Assembly: GCA_037127255.1 (NCBI GenBank)
Contig: JBANSL010000004.1
Coordinates: forward strand, 62,001-126,000
Origin: Persicaria tinctoria
Lineage: Eukaryota > Streptophyta > Magnoliopsida > Caryophyllales > Polygonaceae
DNA length: 64,000 nt
Direction of reading: 5' to 3'
The position numbers and the translations under genes are program-made. This document shows, piece after piece, positions 39,771 to 54,386 of the stretch. The notes under the pieces were generated by a model that saw nothing but the letters and a program-made list of their open reading frames with translations, searched no databases and was not told the DNA's origin. Position 1 is the first letter of the stretch, and each line of letters opens with the position of its first letter.

Positions 39771-42700
39771 ACAAGTTTTTTATTCTATTTATTGAATCGG
39801 ATACCAATATTCCCTATTTTAAGTCTGTCGCATATTTTGCAATTTTCTCATAGGGTATTGTACACGAAAATATATCGAAATCTTAAGCTATCCAAAATGG
39901 TAGAGCCTCAACTCTAATGACTCTGTAACTTGGTAGATACAAGTTTTATATTGTATTTATTGAATCGGAGACCAATATTCCCTATTTTAATTCCGTCGCA
40001 TATTTCGCCATTTTCTCATAGGGTACTGTACACGAAAATATATCGAAATCTTATGCTATCCAAAATGGTAGAGCCTCAACTCTAATGACTCTGTAACTTG
40101 GTAGATACAAGTTTTATATTGTATTTATTGAATCGGAGACCAATATTCCCTATTTTAAGTCCGTCGCATATTTCGCCATTTTCTCATAGGGTACTGTACA
40201 CGAAAATATATCGAAATCTTAAGCAATCCAAAATGGCAGAGCCTCAACCCTAATGACTCTGTAACTTGGTAGATACAAGTTTTATATTCTATTTATTGAA
40301 TCGGATACCAATATTCCCTATTTTAAGTCCGTCGCATATTTCGCCATTTTCTCATAGAGTACTGTACACGAAAATATATTGAAATCTTAAGCTATCCAAA
40401 ATGGCAGAGCCTCAACTCTAATGACTCAGTAACTTGGTAGATACAAGTTTTATATTGTATTTATTGAATCGGAGACCAATATTCCCTATTTTAAGTCCGT
40501 CGCATATTTCGCCATTTTCTCATAGGGTACTGTACACGAAAATATATCGAAATCTTAAGTAATCCAAAATGGCAGAGCCTCAACCCTAATGACTCTGTAA
40601 CTTGGTAGATACAAGTTTTATATTCTATTTATTGAATCGGATACCAATATTCCCTATTTTAAGTCTGTCGCATATTTCGCAATTTTCTCATAGGGTACTG
40701 TACACGAAAATATATCGAAATCTTAAGCTATCCAAAATGGTAGAGCCTCAACTCTAATGATTCTGTAACTTGGTAGATACAAGTTTTATATTGTATTTAT
40801 TGAATCGGAGACCAATATTCCCTATTTTAAGTCCGTCGCATATTTCGCCATTTTCTCATAGGGTACTGTACACGAAAATATATCGAAATCTTAAGCAATC
40901 CAAAATGGCAGAGCCTCAACTCTAATGACTCTGTAACTTGGTAGATACAAGTTTTATATTGTATTTATTGAATCGGAGACCAATATTCCCTATTTTAAGT
41001 CCGTCGCATATTTTGCCATTTTCTCATAGGGTACTGTACACGAAAATATATCAAAATCTTAAGCTATCCAAAATGGCAGAGCCTCAACTCTAATGACTCT
41101 GTAACTTGGTAGATACAAGTTTTTTATTCTATTTATTGAATCGGATACCAATATTCCCTATTTTAAGTCTGTCGCATATTTTGCAATTTTCTCATAGGGT
41201 ATTGTACACGAAAATATATCGAAATCTTAAGCTATCCAAAATGGTAGAGCCTCAACTCTAATGACTCTGTAACTTGGTAGATACAAGTTTTATATTGTAT
41301 TTATTGAATCGGAGACCAATATTCCCTATTTTAAGTCCGTCGCATATTTCGCCATTTTCTCATAGGGTACTGTAGACGAAAATATATCGAAATCTTATGC
41401 TATCCAAAATTGTAGAGCCTCAACTCTAATGACTCTGTAACTTGGTAGATACAAGTTTTATATTGTATTTATTGAATCGGAGACCAATATTCCCTATTTT
41501 AAGTCCGTCGCATATTTCGCCATTTTCTCATAGGGTACCGTACACGAAAATATATCGAAATCTTAAGCTATCCAAAATGGCAGAGCCTCAACTCTAAAGA
41601 CTCTGTAACTTGGTAGATACAAGTTTTATATTGTATTTATTGAATCGGAGACCAATATTCCCTATTTTAAGTCCGTCGCATATTTCGCCATTTTCTCATA
41701 GGGTACTGTACACGAAAATATATCGAAATCTTAAGTAATCCAAAATGGCAGAGCCTCAACCCTAATGACTCTGTAACTTGGTAGATACAAGTTTTATATT
41801 CTATTTATTGAATCGGATACCAATATTCCCTATTTTAAGTCTGTCGCATATTTCGCAATTTTCTCATAGGGTACTGTACACGAACATATATCGAAATCTT
41901 AAGCTATCCAAAATGGTAGAGCCTCAACTCTAATGATTCTGTAACTTGGTAGATACAAGTTTTATATTGTATTTATTGAATCGGAGACCAATATTCCCTA
42001 TTTTAAGTCCGTCGCATATTTCGCCATTTTCTCATAGGGTACTGTACACGAAAATATATCGAAATCTTAAGCTATCCAAAATGGCAGAGCCTCAACTCTA
42101 ATGACTATGTAACTTGGTAGATACAAGTTTTTTATTCTATTTATTGAATCGGATACCAATATTCCCTATTTTAAGTCTGTCGCATATTTTGCAATTTTCT
42201 CATAGGGTATTGTACACGAAAATATATCGAAATCTTAAGCTATCCAAAATGGTAGAGCCTCAACTCTAATGACTCTGTAACTTGGTAGATACAAGTTTTA
42301 TATTGTATTTATTGAATCGGAGACCAATATTCCCTATTTTAAGTCCGTCGCATATTTCGCCATTTTCTCATAGGGTATTGTACACGAAAATATATCGAAA
42401 TCTTATGCTATCCAAAATGGTAGAGCCTCAACTCTAATGACTCTGTAACTTGGTAGATACAAGTTTTATATTGTATTTATTGAATCGGAGACCAATATTC
42501 CCTATTTTAAGTCCGTCGCATATTTCGCCATTTTCTCATAGGGTACTGTACACGAAAATATATCGAAATCTTAAGCAATCCAAAATGGCAGAGCCTCAAC
42601 CCTAATGACTCTGTAACTTGGTAGATACAAGTTTTATATTCTATTTATTGAATCGGATAACAATATTCCCTATTTTAAGTCCGTCGCATATTTCGCCATT

Positions 42701-43802
42701 TTCTCATAGAGTACTGTACACGAAAATATATTGAAATCTTAAGCTATCCAAAATGGCAGAGCCTCAACTCTAATGACTCTGTAACTTGGTAGATACAAGT
42801 TTTATATTGTATTTATTGAATCGGAGACCAATATTCCCTATTTTAAGTCCGTCGCATATTTCGCCATTTTCTCATAGGGTACTGTACACGAAAATATATC
42901 GAAATCTTAAGCTATCCAAAATGGCAGAGCCTCAACTCTAAAGACTCTGTAACTTGGTAGATACAAGTTTTATATTGTATTTATTGAATCGGAGACCAAT
43001 ATTCCCTATTTTAAGTCCGTCGCATATTTCGCCATTTTCTCATAGGGTACTGTACACGAAAATATATCGAAATCTTAAGTAATCCAAAATGGCAGAGCCT
43101 CAACCCTAATGACTCTGTAACTTGGTAGATACAAGTTTTATATTCTATTTATTGAATCGGATACCAATATTCCCTATTTTAAGTCTGTCGCATATTTCGC
43201 AATTTTCTCATAGGGTACTGTACACGAAAATATATCGAAATCTTAAGCTATCCAAAATGGTAGAGCCTCAACTCTAATGATTCTGTAACTTGGTAGATAC
43301 AAGTTTTATATTGTATTTATTGAATCGGAGACCAATATTCCCTATTTTAAGTCCGTCGCATATTTCGCCATTTTCTCATAGGGTACTGTACACGAAAATA
43401 TATCGAAATCTTAAGCAATCCAAAATGGCAGAGCCTCAACTCTAATGACTCTGTAACTTGGTAGATACAAGTTTTATATTCTATTTATTGAATCGGAGAC
43501 CAATATTCCCTATTTTAAGTCCGTCGCATATTTTGCCATTTTCTCATAGGGTACTGTACACGAAAATATATCAAAATCTTAAGCTATCCAAAATGGCAGA
43601 GCCTCAACTCTAATGACTCTGTAACTTGGTAGATACAAGTTTTTTATTCTATTTATTGAATCGGATACCAATATTCCCTATTTTAAGTCTGTCGCATATT
43701 TTGCAATTTTCTCATAGGGTATTGTACACGAAAATATATCGAAATCTTAAGCTATCCAAAATGGTAGAGCCTCAACTCTAATGACTCTGTAACTTGGTAG
43801 AT
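39771..43802 (+). repeat. Mosaic of 8-mer and 6-mer units
   Basis: TTTTTTATTC units lie at 39771, 41115, 42123 and 43635 (8, 6 and 9 monomers apart). The unit order follows the 8-mer at 28515-33890 with losses and gains. New private marks arise here and are amplified further right: TGTAGACG at 41371, AAAATTGTAG at about 41407 and CGAACATAT at about 41884. No indels were noticed. Confidence 0.85.
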
Positions 43803-45146
43803 ACAAGTTTTATATTGTATTTATTGAATCGGAGACCAATATTCCCTATTTTAAGTCCTTCGCATATTTCGCCATTTTCTCATAGGGTACTGTAGACGAA
43901 AATATATGGAAATCTTATGCTATCCAAAATTGTAGAGCCTCAACTCTAATGACTCTGTAACTTGGTAGATACAAGTTTTATATTGTATTTATTGAATCGG
44001 AGACCAATATTCCCTATTTTAAGTCCGTCGCATATTTCGCCATTTTCTCATAGGGTACGGTACACGAAAATATATCGAAATCTTAAGCTATCCAAAATGG
44101 CAGAGCCTCAACTCTAAAGACTCTGTAACTTGGTAGATACAAGTTTTATATTGTATTTATTGAATCGGAGACCAATATTCCCTATTTTAAGTCCGTCGCA
44201 TATTCCGCCATTTTCTCATAGGGTACTGTACACGAAAATATATCGAAATCTTAAGTAATCCAAAATGGCAGAGCCTCAACCCTAATGACTCTGTAACTTG
44301 GTAGATACAAGTTTTATATTCTATTTATTGAATCGGATACCAATATTCCCTATTTTAAGTCTGTCGCATATTTCGCAATTTTCTCATAGGGTACTGTACA
44401 CGAACATATATCGAAATCTTAAGCTATCCAAAATGGTAGAGCCTCAACTCTAATGAGTCTGTAACTTGGTAGATACAAGTTTTATATTGTATTTATTGAA
44501 TCGGAGACCAATATTCCCTATTTTAAGTCCGTCGCATATTTCGCCATTTTCTCATAGGGTACTGTAGACGAAAATATATCGAAATCTTATGCTATCCAAA
44601 ATTGTAGAGCCTCAACTCTAATGACTCTGTAACTTGGTAGATACAAGTTTTATATTGTATTTATTGAATCGGAGACCAATATTCCCTATTTTAAGTCCGT
44701 CGCATATTTCGCCATTTTCTCATAGGGTACGGTACACGAAAATATATCGAAATCTTAAGCTATCCAAAATGGCAGAGCCTCAACTCTAAAGACTCTGTAA
44801 CTTGGTAGATACAAGTTTTATATTGTATTTATTGAATCGGAGACCAATATTCCCTATTTTAAGTCCGTCGCATATTCCGCCATTTTCTCATAGGGTACTG
44901 TACACGAAAATATATCGAAATCTTAAGTAATCCAAAATGGCAGAGCCTCAACCCTAATGACTCTGTAACTTGGTAGATACAAGTTTTATATTCTATTTAT
45001 TGAATCGGATACCAATATTCCCTATTTTAAGTCTGTCGCATATTTCGCAATTTTCTCATAGGGTACTGTACACGAACATATATCGAAATCTTAAGCTATC
45101 CAAAATGGTAGAGCCTCAACTCTAATGAGTCTGTAACTTGGTAGAT
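43803..45146 (+). repeat. 672-bp four-monomer tandem duplication
   Basis: 43803-44474 and 44475-45146 carry the same four marked units: TGTAGACG with AAAATTGTAG; GGTACGGTAC; ATTCCGCC with AAGTAATCC; class II with CGAACATAT and AATGAGTCTG. The first copy has two extra changes, AAGTCCTTCGC and ATATATGGAAATC. A third related copy starts at 46323 but has GATTCTG instead of GAGTCTG. This is a very recent duplication. Confidence 0.88.
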
Positions 45147-48100
45147 ACAAGTTTTATATTGTATTTATTGAATCGGAGACCAATATTCCCTATTTTAAGT
45201 CCGTCGCATATTTCGCCATTTTCTCATAGGGTACTGTACACGAAAATATATCGAAATCTTAAGCTATCCAAAATGGCAGAGCCTCAACTCTAATGACTCT
45301 GTAACTTGGTAGATACAAGTTTTTTATTCTATTTATTGAATCGGATACCAATATTCCCTATTTTAAGTCTGTCGCATATTTTGCAATTTTCTCATAGGGT
45401 ATTGTACACGAAAATATATCGAAATCTTAAGCTATCCAAAATGGTAGAGCCTCAACTCTAATGACTCTGTAACTTGGTAGATACAAGTTTTATATTGTAT
45501 TTATGGAATCGGAGACCAATATTCCCTATTTTAAGTCCGTCGCATATTTCGCCATTTTCTCATAGGGTACTGTACACGAAAATATATCGAAATCTTATGC
45601 TATCCAAAATGGTAGAGCCTCAACTCTAATGACTCTGTAACTTGGTAGATACAAGTTTTATATTCTATTTATTGAATCGGATACCAATATTCCCTATTTT
45701 AAGTCTGTCGCATATTTCGCAATTTTCTCATAGGGTACTGTACACGAAAATATATCGAAATCTTAAGCTATCCAAAATGGTAGAGCCTCAACTCTAATGA
45801 TTCTGTAACTTGGTAGATACAAGTTTTATATTGTATTTATTGAATCGGAGACCAATATTCCCTATTTTAAGTCCGTCGCATATTTCGCCATTTTCTCATA
45901 GGGTACTGTACACGAAAATATATCGAAATCTTAAGCAATCCAAAATGGCAGAGCCTCAACTCTAATGACTCTGTAACTTGGTAGATACAAGTTTTATATT
46001 CTATTTATTGAATCGGAGACCAATATTCCCTATTTTAAGTCCGTCGCATATTTTGCCATTTTCTCATAGGGTACTGTACACGAAAATATATCAAAATCTT
46101 AAGCTATCCAAAATGGCAGAGCCTCAACTCTAATGACTCTGTAACTTGGTAGATACAAGTTTTTTATTCTATTTATTGAATCGGATACCAATATTCCCTA
46201 TTTTAAGTCTGTCGCATATTTTGCAATTTTCTCATAGGGTATTGTACACGAAAATATATCGAAATCTTAAGCTATCCAAAATGGTAGAGCCTCAACTCTA
46301 ATGACTCTGTAACTTGGTAGATACAAGTTTTATATTGTATTTATTGAATCGGAGACCAATATTCCCTATTTTAAGTCCGTCGCATATTTCGCCATTTTCT
46401 CATAGGGTACTGTAGACGAAAATATATCGAAATCTTATGCTATCCAAAATTGTAGAGCCTCAACTCTAATGACTCTGTAACTTGGTAGATACAAGTTTTA
46501 TATTGTATTTATTTAATCGGAGACCAATATTCCCTATTTTAAGTCCGTCGCATATTTCGCCATTTTCTCATAGGGTACGGTACACGAAAATATATCGAAA
46601 TCTTAAGCTATCCAAAATGGCAGAGCCTCAACTCTAAAGACTCTGTAACTTGGTAGATACAAGTTTTATATTGTATTTATTGAATCGGAGACCAATATTC
46701 CCTATTTTAAGTCCGTCGCATATTCCGCCATTTTCTCATAGGGTACTGTACACGAAAATATATCGAAATCTTAAGTAATCCAAAATGGCAGAGCCTCAAC
46801 CCTAATGACTCTGTAACTTGGTAGATACAAGTTTTATATTCTATTTATTGAATCGGATACCAATATTCCCTATTTTAAGTCTGTCGCATATTTCGCAATT
46901 TTCTCATAGGGTACTGTACACGAACATATATCGAAATCTTAAGCTATCCAAAATGGTAGAGCCTCAACTCTAATGATTCTGTAACTTGGTAGATACAAGT
47001 TTTATATTGTATTTATTGAATCGGAGACCAATATTCCCTATTTTAAGTCCGTCGCATATTTCGCCATTTTCTCATAGGGTACTGTACACGAAAATATATC
47101 GAAATCTTAAGCTATCCAAAATGGCAGAGCCTCAACTCTAATGACTCTGTAACTTGGTAGATACAAGTTTTTTATTCTATTTATTGAATCGGATACCAAT
47201 ATTCCCTATTTTAAGTCTGTCGCATATTTTGCAATTTTCTCATAGGGTATTGTACACGAAAATATATCGAAATCTTAAGCTATCCAAAATGGTAGAGCCT
47301 CAACTCTAATGACTCTGTAACTTGGTAGATACAAGTTTTATATTGTATTTATTGAATCGGAGACCAATATTCCCTATTTTAAGTCCGTCGCATATTTCGC
47401 CATTTTCTCATAGGGTACTGTACACGAAAATATATCGAAATCTTATGCTATCCAAAATGGTAGAGCCTCAACTCTAATGACTCTGTAACTTGGTAGATAC
47501 AAGTTTTATATTGTATTTATTGAATCGGAGACCAATATTCCATATTTTAAGTCCGTCGCATATTTCGCCATTTTCTCATAGGGTACTGTACACGAAAATA
47601 TATCGAAATCTTAAGCAATCCAAAATGGCAGAGCCTCAACCCTAATGACTCTGTAACTTGGTAGATACAAGTTTTATATTCTATTTATTGAATCGGATAC
47701 CAATATTCCCTATTTTAAGTCCGTCGCATATTTCGCCATTTTCTCATAGAGTACTGTACACGAAAATATATTGAAATCTTAAGCTATCCAAAATGGCAGA
47801 GCCTCAACTCTAATGACTCTGTAACTTGGTAGATACAAGTTTTATATTGTATTTATTGAATCGGAGACCAATATTCCCTATTTTAAGTCCGTCGCATATT
47901 TCGCCATTTTCTCATAGGGTACCGTACACGAAAATATATCGAAATCTTAAGTAATCCAAAATGGCAGAGCCTCAACCCTAATGACTCTGTAACTTGGTAG
48001 ATACAAGTTTTATATTCTATTTATTGAATCGGATACCAATATTCCCTATTTTAAGTCTGTCGCATATTTCGCAATTTTCTCATAGGGTACTGTACACGAA

Positions 48101-51100
48101 AATATATCGAAATCTTAAGCTATCCAAAATGGTAGAGCCTCAACTCTAATGATTCTGTAACTTGGTAGATACAAGTTTTATATTGTATTTATTGAATCGG
48201 AGACCAATATTCCCTATTTTAAGTCCGTCGCATATTTCGCCATTTTCTCATAGGGTACTGTACACGAAAATATATCGAAATCTTAAGCAATCCAAAATGG
48301 CAGAGCCTCAACTCTAATGACTCTTTATCTTGGTAGATACAAGTTTTATATTGTATTTATTGAATCGGAGACCAATATTCCCTATTTTAAGTCCGTCGCA
48401 TATTTTGCCATTTTCTCATAGGGTACTGTACACGAAAATATATCAAAATCTTAAGCTATCCAAAATGGCAGAGCCTCAACTCTAATGACTCTGTAACTTG
48501 GTAGATACAAGTTTTTTATTCTATTTATTGAATCGGATACCAATATTCCCTATTTTAAGTCTGTCGCATATTTTGAAATTTTCTCATAGGGTATTGTACA
48601 CGAAAATATATCGAAATCTTAAGCTATCCAAAATGGTAGAGCCTCAACTCTAATGACTCTGTAACTTGGTAGATACAAGTTTTATATTGAATTTATTGAA
48701 TCGGAGACCAATATTCCCTATTTTAAGTCCGTCGCATATTTCGCCATTTTCTCATAGGGTACTGTACACGAAAATATATCGAAATCTTATGCTATCCAAA
48801 ATGGTAGAGCCTCAACTCTAATGACTCTGTAACTTGGTAGATACAAGTTTTATATTGTATTTATCGAATCGGAGACCAATATTCCCTATTTTAAGTCCGT
48901 CGCATATTTCGCCATTTTCTCATAGGGTACTGTACACGAAAATATATCGAAATCTTAAGCTATCCAAAATGGCAGAGCCTCAACTCTAAAGACTCTGTAA
49001 CTTGGTAGATACAAGTTTTATATTGTATTTATTGAATCGGAGACCAATATTCCCTATTTTAAGTCCGTCGCATATTTCGCCATTTTCTGATAGGGTACTG
49101 TACACGAAAATATATCGAAATCTTAAGTAATCCAAAATGGCAGAGCCTCAACCCTAATGACTCTGTAACTTGGTAGATACAAGTTTTATATTCTATTTAT
49201 TGAATCGGATACCAATATTCCCTATTTTAAGTCTGTCGCATATTTCGCAATTTTCTCATAGGGTACTGTACACGAAAATATATCGAAATCTTAAGCTATC
49301 CAAAATGGTAGAGCCTCAACTCTAATGATTCTGTAACTTGGTAGATACAAGTTTTATATTGTATTTATTGAATCGGAGACCAATATTCCCTATTTTAAGT
49401 CCGTCGCATATTTCGCCATTTTCTCATAGGGTACTGTACACGAAAATATATCGAAATCTTAAGCAATCCAAAATGGCAGAGCCTCAACTCTAATGACTCT
49501 GTAACTTGGTAGATACAAGTTTTATATTGTATTTATTGAATCGGAGACCAATATTCCCTATTTTAAGTCCGTCGCATATTTCGCCATTTTCTCATAGGGT
49601 ACTGTACACGAAAATATATCGAAATCTTATGCTATCCAAAATGGTAGAGCCTCAACTCTAATGACTCTGTAACTTGGTAGATACAAGTTTTATATTGTAT
49701 TTATTGAATCAGAGACCAATATTCCCTATTTTAAGTCCGTCGCATATTTCGCCATTTTCTCATAGGGTACTGTACACGAAAATATATCGAAATCTTAAGC
49801 AATCCAAAATGGCAGAGCCTCAACCCTAATGACTCTGTAACTTGGTAGATACAAGTTTTATATTCTATTTATTGAATCGGATACCAATATTCCCTATTTT
49901 AAGTCCGTCGCATATTTCGCCATTTTCTCATAGAGTACTGTACACGAAAATATATTGAAATCTTAAGCTATCCAAAATGGCAGAGCCTCAACTCTAATGA
50001 CTCTGTAACTTGGTAGATACAAGTTTTATATTGTATTTATTGAATCGGAGACCAATATTCCCTATTTTAAGTCCGTCGCATATTTCGCCATTTTCTCATA
50101 GGGTACTGTACACGAAAATATATCGAAATCTTAAGTAATCCAAAATGGCAGAGCCTCAACCCTAATGACTCTGTAACTTGGTAGATACAAGTTTTATATT
50201 CTATTTATTGAATCGGATACCAATATTCCCTATTTTAAGTCTGTCGCATATTTCGCAATTTTCTCATAGGGTACTGTACACGAAAATATATCGAAATCTT
50301 AAGCTATCCAAAATGGTAGAGCCTCAACTCTAATGATTCTGTAACTTGGTAGATACAAGTTTTATATTGTATTTATTGAATCGGAGACCAATATTCCCTA
50401 TTTTAAGTCCGTCGCATATTTCGCCATTTTCTCATAGGGTACTGTACACGAAAATATATCGAAATCTTAAGCAATCCAAAATGGCAGAGCCTCAACTCTA
50501 ATGACTCTGTAACTTGGTAGATACAAGTTTTATATTGTATTTATTGAATCGGAGACCAATATTCCCTATTTTAAGTCCGTCGCATATTTTGCCATTTTCT
50601 CATAGGGTACTGTACACGAAAATATATCAAAATCTTAAGCTATCCAAAATGGCAGAGCCTCAACTCTAATGACTCTGTAACTTGGTAGATACAAGTTTTT
50701 TATTCTATTTATTGAATCGGATACCAATATTCCCTATTTTAAGTCTGTCGCATATTTTGCAATTTTCTCATAGGGTATTGTACACGAAAATATATCGAAA
50801 TCTTAAGCTATCCAAAATGGTAGAGCCTCAACTCTAATGACTCTGTAACTTGGTAGATACAAGTTTTATATTGTATTTATTGAATCGGAGACCAATATTC
50901 CCTATTTTAAGTCCGTCGCATATTTCGCCATTTTCTCATAGGGTACTCTACACGAAAATATATCGAAATCTTAAGCAATCCAAAATGGCAGAGCCTCAAC
51001 CCTAATGACTCTGTAACTTGGTAGATACAAGTTTTATATTCTATTTATTGAATCGGATACCAATATTCCCTATTTTAAGTCCGTCGCATATTTCGCCATT

Positions 51101-54100
51101 TTCTCATAGAGTACTGTACACGAAAATATATTGAAATCTTAAGCTATCCAAAATGGCAGAGCCTCAACTCTAATGACTCTGTAACTTGGTAGATACAAGT
51201 TTTATATTGTATTTATTGAATCGGAGACCAATATTCCCTATTTTAAGTCCGTCGCATATTTCGCCATTTTCTCATAGGGTACTGTACACGAAAATATATC
51301 GAAATCTTAAGTAATCCAAAATGGCAGAGCCTCTACCCTAATGACTCTGTAACTTGGTAGATACAAGTTTTATATTCTATTTATTGAATCGGATACCAAT
51401 ATTCCCTATTTTAAGTCTGTCGCATATTTCGCAATTTTCTCATAGGGTACTGTACACGAAAATATATCGAAATCTTAAGCTATCCAAAATGGTAGAGCCT
51501 CAACTCTAATGATTCTGTAACTTGGTAGATACAAGTTTTATATTGTATTTATTGAATCGGAGACCAATATTCCCTATTTTAAGTCCGTCGCATATTTCGC
51601 CATTTTCTCATAGGGTACTGTACACGAAAATATATCGAAATCTTAAGCAATCCAAAATGGCAGAGCCTCAACTCTAATGACTCTGTAACTTGGTAGATAC
51701 AAGTTTTATATTGTATTTATTGAATCGGAGACCAATATTCCCTATTTTAAGTCCGTCGCATATTTTGCCATTTTCTCATAGGGTACTGTACACGAAAATA
51801 TATCAAAATCTTAAGCTATCCAAAATGGCAGAGCCTCAACTCTAATGACTCTGTAACTTGGTAGATACAAGTTTTTTATTCTATTTATTGAATCGGATAC
51901 CAATATTCCCTATTTTAAGTCTGTCGCATATTTTGCAATTTTCTCATAGGGTATTGTACACGAAAATATATCGAAATCTTAAGCTATCCAAAATGGTAGA
52001 GCCTCAACTCTAATGACTCTGTAACTTGGTAGATACAAGTTTTATATTGTATTTATTGAATCGGAGACCAATATTCCCTATTTTAAGTCCGTCGCATATT
52101 TCGCCATTTTCTCATAGGGTACTGTACACGAAAATATATCGAAATCTTATGCTATCCAAAATGGTAGAGCCTTTACTCTAATGACTCTGTAACTTGGTAG
52201 ATACAAGTTTTATATTGTATTTATTGAATCGGAGACCAATATTCCCTATTTTAAGTCCGTCGCATATTTCGCCATTTTCTCATAGGGTACTGTACACGAA
52301 AATATATAGAAATCTTAAGCTATCCAAAATGGCAGAGCCTCAACTCTAAAGACTCTGTAACTTGGTAGATACAAGTTTTATATTGTATTTATTGAATCGG
52401 AGACCAATATTCCCTATTTTAAGTCCGTCGCATATTTCGCCATTTTCTCATAGGGTACTGTACACGAAAATATATCGAAATCTTAAGTAATCCAAAATGG
52501 TAGAGCCTCAACCCTAATGACTCTGTAACTTGGTAGATACAAGTTTTATATTCTATTTATTGAATCGGATACCAATATTCCTTATTTTAAGTCTGTCGCA
52601 TATTTCGCAATTTTCTCATAGGGTACTGTACACGAACATATATCGAAATCTTAAGCTATCCAAAATGGTAGAGCCTCAACTCTAATGATTCTGTAACTTG
52701 GTAGATACAAGTTTTATATTGTATTTATTGAATCGGAGACCAATATTCCCTATTTTAAGTCCGTCGCATATTTCGCCATTTTCTCATAGGGTACTGTACA
52801 CGAAAATATATCGAAATCTTAAGCTATCCAAAATGGCAGAGCCTCAACTCTAATGACTCTGTAACTTGGTAGATACAAGTTTTATATTGTATTTATTGAA
52901 TCGGAGACTAATATTCCCTATTTTACGTCCGTCGCATATTTCGCCATTTTCTCATAGGGTATTGTACACGAAAATATATCGAAATCTTAAGCAATCCAAA
53001 ATGGCAGAGCCTCAACTCTAATGACTCTTTAACTTGGTAGATACAAGTTTTATATTGTATTTATTGAATCGGATACCAATATTCCATTTTTTAAGTCCGT
53101 CGCATATGTCGCCATTTTCTCATAGAGTACTGTACACGAAAATATATCGAAATCTTAAGCTATCCAAAATGGCAGAGCCTCAACTCTAATGACTCTGTAA
53201 CTTGGTAGATACAAGTTTTATATTGTATTTATTGAATCGGCGACCAATATTCCCTATTTTAAGTCCGTCGCATATTTTGCCATTTTCTCATAGGGTACTA
53301 TACACGAAAATATATCAAAATCTTAAGCTATCCAAAATGGCAGAGCCTCAACTCTAATGACTCTGTAACTTGGTAGATACAAGTTTTTTATTCTATTTAT
53401 TGAATCGGATACCAATATTCCCTATTTTAAGTCTTTCGCATATTTTGTAATTTTCTCATAGGGTATTGTACACGAAAATATATCGAAATCTTAAGGTATC
53501 CAAAATGGTAGAGCCTCAACTCTAATGACTCTGTAACTTGGTAGATACAAGTTTTATATTGTATTTATTGAATCGGAGACCAATATTCCCTATTTTAAGT
53601 CCGTCGCATATTTCGCCATTTTCTCATAGGGTACTGTACACGAAAATATATCGAAATCTTATGCTATCCAAAATGGTAGAGCCTCAACTCTAATGACTCT
53701 GTAACTTGGTAGATACAAGTTTTATATTGTATTTATTGAATCGGAGACCAATATTCCCTATTTTAAGTCCGTCGCATATTTCGCCATTTTCTCATAGGGT
53801 ACTGTACACGAAAATATATCGAAATCTTAAGCTATCCAAAATGGCAGAGCCTCAACTCTAAAGACTCTGTAACTTGGTAGATACAAGTTTTATATTGTAT
53901 TTATTGAATCGGAGACCAATATTCCCTATTTTAAGTCCGTCGCATATTTCGCCATTTTCTCATAGGGTACTGTACACGAAAATATATCGAAATCTTAAGT
54001 AATCCAAAATGGCAGAGCCTCAACTCTAATGACTCTGTAACTTGGTAGATACAAGTTTTATATTCTATTTATTGAATCGGATACCAATATTCCCTATTTT

Positions 54101-54386
54101 AAGTCTGTCGCATATTTCGCAATTTTCTCATAGGGTACTGTACACGAACATATATCGAAATCTTAAGCTATCCAAAATGGTAGAGCCTCAACTCTAATGA
54201 TTCTGTAACTTGGTAGATACAAGTTTTATATTGTATTTATTGAATCGGAGACCAATATTCCCTATTTTAAGTCCGTCGCATATTTCGCCATTTTCTCATA
54301 GGGTACTGTACACGAAAATATATCGAAATCTTAAGCTATCCAAAATGGCAGAGCCTCAACTCTAATGACTCTGTAACTTGGTAGAT
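45147..54386 (+). repeat. Long mosaic of 8-mer derivatives
   Basis: Fifty-five units. TTTTTTATTC units at 45315, 46155, 47163, 48507, 50691, 51867 and 53379 are spaced by 5, 6, 8, 13, 7 and 9 monomers, so the 8-mer is repeatedly expanded and contracted in whole-unit steps. From about 52867 units of the 21/10-mer type (GAGACTAAT with TTTTACG; CATTTTTT or CATGTTTT with CATATGTCGCC) return. All landmark spacings are exact multiples of 168. Confidence 0.85.
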
